Source of the DNA: Anabaena cylindrica PCC 7122
GTDB lineage: Bacteria; Cyanobacteriota; Cyanobacteriia; Cyanobacteriales; Nostocaceae
Direction of reading: 5' to 3'
NCBI RefSeq assembly: GCF_000317695.1
Contig: NC_019771.1
Location: 5,818,001-5,882,000, forward strand
Length of the DNA: 64,000 bases
The position numbers and the translations under genes are program-made. Under the pieces are notes generated by a model. The model was not told the DNA's origin. It ran no database searches and saw only the letters and a list, made by a program, of their open reading frames with translations. Below are positions 58,832 to 64,000 of this stretch, piece after piece. Position 1 is the stretch's first letter. Each line of letters opens with the position of its first letter.

Positions 58832-59869
58832 ATGAGTGGGTTTGAAGGCAAGAATTTATGGCAGAGACTAAATAATTTAGTCTTAGTTCGATTTTTACTT
58901 TTAGTTGCTTCTGGTTGGGCTATTGTCCAACTTTTGGATTATTTTCAAGCAGTAATTGTGGTTTTTTCATTCGCTGCAATTTTGGCTTTTTTACTCAACT
59001 ATCCTGTAGACGTTCTCCGACGTTTTTTACCTCATACCGTAGCAGTAATTGGAGTTTTTTTAGCGAGTATTCTGATCATTGGAGTACTCATTATTACCGT
59101 AGGCTTAACAGTTTTATCTCAAGGACAACAATTAATAGATAGTGTTTCAAATTTTTTAAATTCTTTAGTTCCTTTAATAGAACGAATAGAAGAATTTCTG
59201 CAAACTCGTAATTTGCAGATAGATTTAAGTTTAATTGAAACTCAACTCCGCGATCAAGCTATATCAACACTGGTTACAACTTTAGCTATTTTACAAGGTA
59301 TACTAACCAATTTCATCACTTTTATATTTATTGCTGTCATCGCTTTTTTCATGTTACTGGATGGACAAAAACTATGGAATTTTATTCTCAAAATAGTTCC
59401 ACCAAATCGTCGTCAAAGATTTACCAATATCATCAGACGTAGTTTTCTAGGTTTTTTTCGCGGTCAGTTATTATTAACTTTGTTTTTGACAAGTGCAACC
59501 TTCATAGTTTTATTATTTTTTAATGTCCCCTTTGCTTTATTGCTATCTCTGATAGTTGGAATTTTAGATATGATTCCAGGCATAGGGGCAACATTAGGAG
59601 TTGCTACAATTACTTTAATTGTTTTAGCACAAAATCCCTGGTTAGCGTTAAAAGTATTGATAGCTTGTGTGATTCTCCAGCAAATTCAAGATAACTTAAT
59701 TGCTCCAAGAGTTATGCAAGGAACAATGAACTTAAACCCTGTAGTAGTGTTTTTCTCTTTATTAATTGGTGCTAGGGTGGCAGGTTTGCTCGGTATTTTT
59801 ATCTCTATTCCTATGGCGGGAATAATTGTAGCTTTATTGGAAATCGAAGAAATGCAATCAGAAAATTAG
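58832..59869 (+). CDS. AI-2E family transporter
   Basis: The 345-residue protein has eight or so transmembrane helices arranged as in the AI-2E (TqsA/PerM) family. Conserved elements include AAILAFLLNYPVDVL early, FRGQLLLTLFLTSATF in the middle, and IPGIGATLGVATIT and IAPRVMQGTMNLNPVVVFFSLLIGA in the second half. Family members export small molecules, such as autoinducer-2 or sodium/proton exchange substrates; the substrate here is undefined. It stands alone with a 127-bp gap before the next gene. Confidence 0.88.
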   Translation: MSGFEGKNLWQRLNNLVLVRFLLLVASGWAIVQLLDYFQAVIVVFSFAAILAFLLNYPVDVLRRFLPHTVAVIGVFLASILIIGVLIITVGLTVLSQGQQLIDSVSNFLNSLVPLIERIEEFLQTRNLQIDLSLIETQLRDQAISTLVTTLAILQGILTNFITFIFIAVIAFFMLLDGQKLWNFILKIVPPNRRQRFTNIIRRSFLGFFRGQLLLTLFLTSATFIVLLFFNVPFALLLSLIVGILDMIPGIGATLGVATITLIVLAQNPWLALKVLIACVILQQIQDNLIAPRVMQGTMNLNPVVVFFSLLIGARVAGLLGIFISIPMAGIIVALLEIEEMQSEN

Positions 59870-59995
59870 CTATTGGCAATTAATGAAAATTTTTAAGAAT
59901 TTATAAATTATGATTTCTGGCATTCGGAGCAAAATAATGTTACGCGATTTGATAAATCATGTAAAATCAAGATTATAAGTACAAAGTCGGGAATT

Positions 59996-60292
59996 ATGTC
60001 GGATTTAAGAGCAGAATTAAAACAAAATCTCGATGAAGCAGAGTGGGATTGGCTAATTCCCCATGTGCAAAGGGATGCAGTGATTGTAGTAGCAGATGGG
60101 ATAGACTTATTAGATGTAGCAGTTGCGATCGCAGGTGACAACATTCCCTCAGTGCAACAATGGATTGAAGAGAAATTGATTGCCAAACCCTCTGTAGATC
60201 AGGTAGGAGAGTGGAATGGCAATCGTAGCAAGCGATTTCATGCCCTGATCATTGAACCTTACGTCCTAGTACAAGAAATGGCTACTGTTTAA
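59996..60292 (+). CDS. DUF2288 family protein
   Basis: The 98-residue protein matches the DUF2288 pattern: LRAELKQNLDEAEWDWLIPH, DAVIVVADGIDLLDVAVAIA and VQQWIEEKLIAKPSVDQV. The family is small, cytoplasmic and of unknown function, common in cyanobacteria and proteobacteria. The length is typical. It converges on the flotillin gene with a 59-bp gap that contains TTACGAA-type repeats. Confidence 0.85.
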   Translation: MSDLRAELKQNLDEAEWDWLIPHVQRDAVIVVADGIDLLDVAVAIAGDNIPSVQQWIEEKLIAKPSVDQVGEWNGNRSKRFHALIIEPYVLVQEMATV

Positions 60293-60318
60293 AAATTCCT
60301 AATTTATAATTCTTATTC

Positions 60319-60349
60319 AATTACGAATTACGAATTACGAATTACGAAT
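60319..60349. repeat. Heptamer repeat AATTACG
   Basis: Four tandem AATTACG units followed by AATT lie between the DUF2288 gene and the stop codon of the flotillin gene. It is the third heptamer unit type in the window. Confidence 0.85.
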
Positions 60350-60351
60350 TA

Positions 60352-62262
60352 TCAATTAATTTCTGTATCTTGTTGGTTGAGGGTTGGTGTGATGGCTGAG
60401 TTATTACCACGTACCATTTGACTGACTTGGCCAATTAAGTCCCCTAATTTACCTTCATCTAACAAGGTATTAATCAAGGATAATCCACTAGTTGATAGTA
60501 GCAACTTGTTAATATCTTGACTACCGCTAGTACCATTTGCACCAGGGAATGAGTAAATACGAGTATCTCCTAAAACTCCTGGTTGTGGTGCTAAAGCGGA
60601 GACGATTTCTGGCAGTTTATCCGCTAATTCTGGCCAGATAGTAGTCAGCATCTTAGCACTCAGATTAGCATTACTAATCGTGTTTTCAGCCGCAATTTTG
60701 GCTTGAATACCCTCCGCTTCCGCTAAGGCTTTATCACGGTTAGCATCCGCAAGAGTGCGAATTGCTTCCGCTTCCAATTCTGCTGCTTCTTGAGCAATCT
60801 CAGCTTGACGACGACGACGGAAAGCGTCAATTTCCACAATGTTGCGATCGCTAATACTGCGTTCTTGAGCTTCCCGTTCTGCGGCTATAATAGATAATCG
60901 TTTGGTACGTTCAGCTTTTTCGACTTCACTAGCTGTTTTGACAGATTCCTCGGCTTTAGCTTGTTCTGCTTGTGCAACAAAGCTTTCACGTTTTTTGTTA
61001 GCGATCGCAATTGCTAGATCTTCTTGAGCTATTCTTGCTAATCTCTCTGACTCAACTATCTGTACCTGTGCTTGTAACTTACCAGACTCTACACTTTGCT
61101 GACGGATAATCTCTGCTAGTTCCGCTTCTTGTTTTTGTAATGATTGTGCTACTTTTAGCTGCTTATTCCGTTCTTCTAAAGTAATATCAGCTTCAATTTG
61201 GCTTTGTTGTAGGGATAATTTTTTGCGAATTTCTTCTTCTTCAACCGACTTTGCTTGTAAAATTTTGGTACGTTGTACAGTTGCAGCTTCTCTATCTTTA
61301 GACTCTTGAATTTCCCTTTCTCTCTGTGCCTTTAGTGCTTCTACTTGCAGCTTTTGAGATAGTTTAGCACTTTCTTGTTCTTGGGCAATTTGCAATGATC
61401 TTTTTTGAGCATCTAATTCTTTTTGCTCAATAGTCACCTGTGCTGATAACTCAACTTCCCGTTTTTGTTGAACTGAACGTTGAATAATTTCCGTTCGCAA
61501 GCGCACACCCTGAGCGTCAAAGAAGTTATCAGGATCATAAGTAACACTTTCTAATATCTCCGAAATTGCAATATTATTTAGTGTTAATCCCACTTTCTTC
61601 AAATCTGTCCCCACTAAATTCAGTACTTCCTGAGCAAACCCCAATTTATCAGAATCAATTTCTGCTAAATCCTTGGTTTTAGCTGCGGCTCTAATTGCAT
61701 CATCTGCTCTTTTTTCTAAAGCATTTTTGATGTCTTCAGGATTAATTTTAGTACCATTTTGAGATAGTCTTGCAGCCGCTGTTAAAACATCATCTTCGGA
61801 TGCATTAATACACACATAAAAAGTAACTCTGATATCTGCTCTCAGATAATCTTTGGTACGCACAGCCATTTTACCAGTCCGTTCTACATCAATAGAAATT
61901 TCCCGCAAAGGTACTCTTGTTAATTGATGAAACCCTGGTAAAACAATACAGCCACCATAGAGAATAACTGCTTTCTTTTTAGTAAATAATCCCCCAGTTC
62001 TGACAAAGGCTTCGTTGTTGGGTGTGACAACATAAACTCTTGTGTAAGCAAATAAGCTCAATAACAGAAGTAAAACTAAAGTAACAATGACACCGGGAAA
62101 TACTAACCCTCCATTAATTTGCGCTAAACTCGGTTGAGTTGTCAGGGGAAAAGTAGGATTAATCAAGGTTGTCTGTTGCTGTTTTGACTGTAACTGAACT
62201 GATGGCATTTCCAGTACATCAACAGTTGGTAAAGCCTGGATAAATGTTAACCAAAAAAGCAT
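60352..62262 (-). CDS. Flotillin-like SPFH protein (YqiK type)
   Basis: The 636-residue protein has a short hydrophobic N-terminus, a transmembrane helix at about 50-70 (VFPGVIVTLVLLLLLSLFAY), an SPFH domain (about 75-270, with AFVRTGGLFTKKKAVILYGG and MAVRTKDYLRADIRVTFYVC) and a long Ala/Glu/Lys coiled coil (about 270-540). The C-terminus contains a hydrophobic flotillin-type end. It scaffolds membrane microdomains. The small membrane protein gene upstream (YqiJ-like) is separated by 22 bases on the same strand; the pair mirrors the yqiJ-yqiK arrangement. Confidence 0.88.
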   Translation of the reverse strand: MLFWLTFIQALPTVDVLEMPSVQLQSKQQQTTLINPTFPLTTQPSLAQINGGLVFPGVIVTLVLLLLLSLFAYTRVYVVTPNNEAFVRTGGLFTKKKAVILYGGCIVLPGFHQLTRVPLREISIDVERTGKMAVRTKDYLRADIRVTFYVCINASEDDVLTAAARLSQNGTKINPEDIKNALEKRADDAIRAAAKTKDLAEIDSDKLGFAQEVLNLVGTDLKKVGLTLNNIAISEILESVTYDPDNFFDAQGVRLRTEIIQRSVQQKREVELSAQVTIEQKELDAQKRSLQIAQEQESAKLSQKLQVEALKAQREREIQESKDREAATVQRTKILQAKSVEEEEIRKKLSLQQSQIEADITLEERNKQLKVAQSLQKQEAELAEIIRQQSVESGKLQAQVQIVESERLARIAQEDLAIAIANKKRESFVAQAEQAKAEESVKTASEVEKAERTKRLSIIAAEREAQERSISDRNIVEIDAFRRRRQAEIAQEAAELEAEAIRTLADANRDKALAEAEGIQAKIAAENTISNANLSAKMLTTIWPELADKLPEIVSALAPQPGVLGDTRIYSFPGANGTSGSQDINKLLLSTSGLSLINTLLDEGKLGDLIGQVSQMVRGNNSAITPTLNQQDTEIN

Positions 62263-62284
62263 ATATTTTTTCCTTTGATCAAAG

Positions 62285-62950
62285 TTAATTTTTACGATTT
62301 GAGCTATCTAACCAACGTTCTTCATCTACAGTTTCTTTGGCAATAACTAGATAAATTTGCTGTTTAAGTTCAATTACTATTACTTTTTCCCCTCTCTGCG
62401 GTGCGATAGTTGCCCAATCTGGAAGAACGGCATTAATTGTTAAAAAATTTCCTTTTGCATCTAGCACATCTATCTGTCCAATTTTGCTTAAATTTTCTCT
62501 AGGAATATAAACAGAAGAAACAGTTCCGATACAACCAATTAAGCGATCGCTACTTGCATCTTCACTAAATTCTGCAAAAATTTTACTAATTGGTTCAGCT
62601 ATTAACCTCCCTAAAAATAAACTAATAATTAGGGAAATTAATAAAATCATTACGCTGATAAAAGGGATCTGTTTGTTTCGTAAAATACCACCAAGTCCAA
62701 CATTTAACATCCAGCCAAGCAAACCCCACAAACTTAAATCTGTTGCCAACAATAACAACAATGGAGCTTTGCCAATACCTGCCCATCCTAGAAAATCTCC
62801 AAAGCTCACATCACTGTCTGTTTCCACATCTAAATCTGCATCAGCATCTAATTCTGATTCTCCCCCTCCCAGAACAATCATGAATAGAAAAAGCAATACT
62901 CCTGTAATCAGGAAAATCCAATAAGGTAAGTTAGCTGAACTAAACAGCAT
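62285..62950 (-). CDS. YqiJ-like membrane protein with OB-fold C-terminus
   Basis: The protein of 221 residues has three hydrophobic helices: LPYWIFLITGVLLFLFMIVL, PLLLLLATDLSLWGLLGWML and VMILLISLIISLFLG, with a DADADLDVETDSD acidic loop between the first two. The C-terminal 90 residues have an OB-fold-like/NfeD-type pattern (CIGTVSSVYIPRENLS, GEKVIVIELKQ). ATG 62950 (MLFSSANLPYW) is chosen; GCAGGAAAAAAT precedes it, and ATG 63004 adds 18 residues that are not family-like. The gene is 22 bases upstream of the flotillin gene and probably forms an operon with it. Confidence 0.8.
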   Translation of the reverse strand: MLFSSANLPYWIFLITGVLLFLFMIVLGGGESELDADADLDVETDSDVSFGDFLGWAGIGKAPLLLLLATDLSLWGLLGWMLNVGLGGILRNKQIPFISVMILLISLIISLFLGRLIAEPISKIFAEFSEDASSDRLIGCIGTVSSVYIPRENLSKIGQIDVLDAKGNFLTINAVLPDWATIAPQRGEKVIVIELKQQIYLVIAKETVDEERWLDSSNRKN

Positions 62951-63328
62951 ATTTTTTCCTGCAAGATATTTAACAGGTATTTTTATATTGTTGTTTGAAC
63001 ACATCCTATGCTCTTTTGTAGCTAGATGTCAATATTAAATATTCAATTTTTGGGAATTAATTTAGATTGTTAACAACTTGAGTTTATTAGTATTAAGAAT
63101 ATTAACAAATCAGATAATTTGAGCTTGACCACTTGATAACTAGGGTGAAATAAATTATTACAAACCTGATGAAGATATATTTTGTAAGGGTTTAGCATTG
63201 CTAAAACCCTAAATAATTAAATCATATTAAGTTAAGCTAGATATAAACCTAATAAATTTAATAAATGTCGGTATCTTATGCAATTTCATGACACGACAAC
63301 CTCATGACCAAAGAATAGTGATGTCAAT

Positions 63329-63433
63329 GATGAAGAGGCAAAGGAGTTAATTATAAGTTTATCACCAGCATATCTGAAACAGCGTGAAGAATGGAAATAA
63401 GAGGGAATAGAAGAACAGAGGAAACGCATCTAA
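63329..63433 (+). pseudogene. Remnant of an Rpn-family gene C-terminus
   Basis: The frame encodes DEEAKELIISLSPAYLKQRE then EWK, stop, EGIEEQRKRI, stop. SPAYLKQREEWK followed by EGIEE is typical of the coiled-coil C-terminal region of cyanobacterial Rpn-type nucleases. The in-frame TAA between K and E, and the missing N-terminal part, show it is broken. Confidence 0.5.
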
Positions 63434-63940
63434 ATTGTCTTGACAAAATACAATTCTGATATGTTAACAAAGAAGTCTTAATTTATCGTTTGATTGATTA
63501 AAATATTGTCAATAAGGAGGCATTAATACAAATTTATAGGTCGTTTTGTAATTTAGCTCTAAATATTTACCGTTCTCATGACTTTAAAAATATGGCTCAA
63601 GCACTAAAGATTTGCCTGTTTTGGTCTTAGCACATTCAAGCAATTATTTAGAATGAAATAGCCCTGGTTTTACAAGAATTAATTGAGTATCTTAATAATC
63701 CTGAATCTACTGAAGAGAAGCAGCTTAAAAAATACGAAGATTATGAAGATTAAATAGTAATTTTGGCTCTTGCGTCTCTTTTATGGAGAAAACTAAAAGT
63801 ATTAAAATTTAATGCCGATAAATTTAAATTATTAAAGTTGAAAACTCTATCCCTGTAAAGGTTTGCAAACTTTTTGATATATGGGAATAAGCATAGGATT
63901 ACAATCATAATTATCAAATACAAAAGTTTTAGGGATAGTT
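63434..63940. other. Degenerate region before the window's last gene
   Basis: No intact gene is present. A short open stretch near 63675-63752 encodes ELIEYLNNPESTEEKQLKKY then EDYED and may be part of an old coding sequence. It is preceded by in-frame stops. Confidence 0.45.
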
Positions 63941-64000
63941 ATGAAATTTAGCGTAGATCAAATCCTCAATCTCCCAGAGATGAAAGTGTTAGATTTTCAA
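63941..64000 (+). CDS. Start of a probable ISL3-type transposase, truncated by window end
   Basis: Twenty codons are visible: MKFSVDQILNLPEMKVLDFQ, running off the window. The opening resembles ISL3-family transposases of cyanobacteria, which begin with a short hydrophobic segment and then a zinc-finger. AGGGA lies 9 bases upstream of the ATG. Identity rests on very few residues. Confidence 0.4.
   Translation, partial: MKFSVDQILNLPEMKVLDFQ

Overview
The window is chromosomal DNA of a filamentous, probably heterocyst-forming cyanobacterium (Nostocales, Anabaena/Nostoc/Dolichospermum type). The evidence is a psbA gene for photosystem II D1, the cyanobacterial small RNA Yfr1 between guaB3 and trxA, a tocopherol cyclase, sucrose-phosphate synthase, many GCGATCGC (HIP1) octamers, and heptamer short tandem repeats (CCAATTA, CTCCGAA, TTACGAA). 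Base composition is AT-rich with long intergenic spaces. Most genes are core housekeeping genes; the accessory content is small and scattered.

Layout. 1-3.4 kb: 3' end of a SpoU/TrmJ RNA methyltransferase, a membrane-anchored beta-lactamase-like serine hydrolase, tRNA-Leu(CAA), a creatininase-family enzyme. 3.7-8.3 kb: a cobalamin riboswitch leading the B12 operon cobG-cobH-cobI-(cbiG)cobJ. 8.3-9.6 kb: a repeat- and hairpin-rich gap. 9.6-13.8 kb: HIT protein, psbA, sucrose-phosphate synthase. 13.9-15.1 kb: a small CRISPR array with leader but no cas genes, directly followed by recR, whose start codon appears to be ACG. 15.5-26.1 kb: a mainly minus-strand envelope/glycan region (O-antigen ligase family, YaaW-like protein, methyltransferases, GT2 and GT14 glycosyltransferases, a solute-binding lipoprotein, LD-carboxypeptidase, HEAT/peptidoglycan-binding protein, EamA transporter).

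26.3-33 kb: a PvuII-type N4-cytosine DNA methyltransferase without a visible restriction partner, a dead transposase, and a 1502-residue RTX/Calx-beta protein with four 450-bp tandem units. 33.4-41 kb: tocopherol cyclase, tRNA-Arg(CCU), YdcF, guaB3-yfr1-trxA, a LOG-family protein and DacB. 41-50 kb: LptC-like protein with a NYN/LabA protein, metG, an alpha/beta hydrolase, an Rpn-type nuclease and leucyl aminopeptidase. 50-52 kb: a compact accessory module with a DUF7662-HTH regulator, a perfect 13-bp inverted repeat, 49-aa and 77-aa small proteins and an Rpn-family nuclease. 52.2-60.3 kb: plsX-fabH-fabD, a DUF433/DUF5615 toxin-antitoxin-like pair whose second gene is interrupted by a small palindromic element, a desaturase, plsC, an AI-2E family permease, DUF2288. 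60.3-63 kb: a flotillin with its YqiJ-like partner. 63-64 kb: decayed sequence and the start of a probable transposase.

The most interesting items are the operator-led DUF7662/HTH/small-ORF/Rpn module, the DUF433/DUF5615 pair with a traceable element insertion and target duplication, the ACG start of recR beside an orphan CRISPR array, a palindromic repeat inside the B12 riboswitch, and a heptamer microsatellite inside cobG. I did not find a clearly new multi-gene system. Family names come from motif recognition and memory of the families, without database searches.
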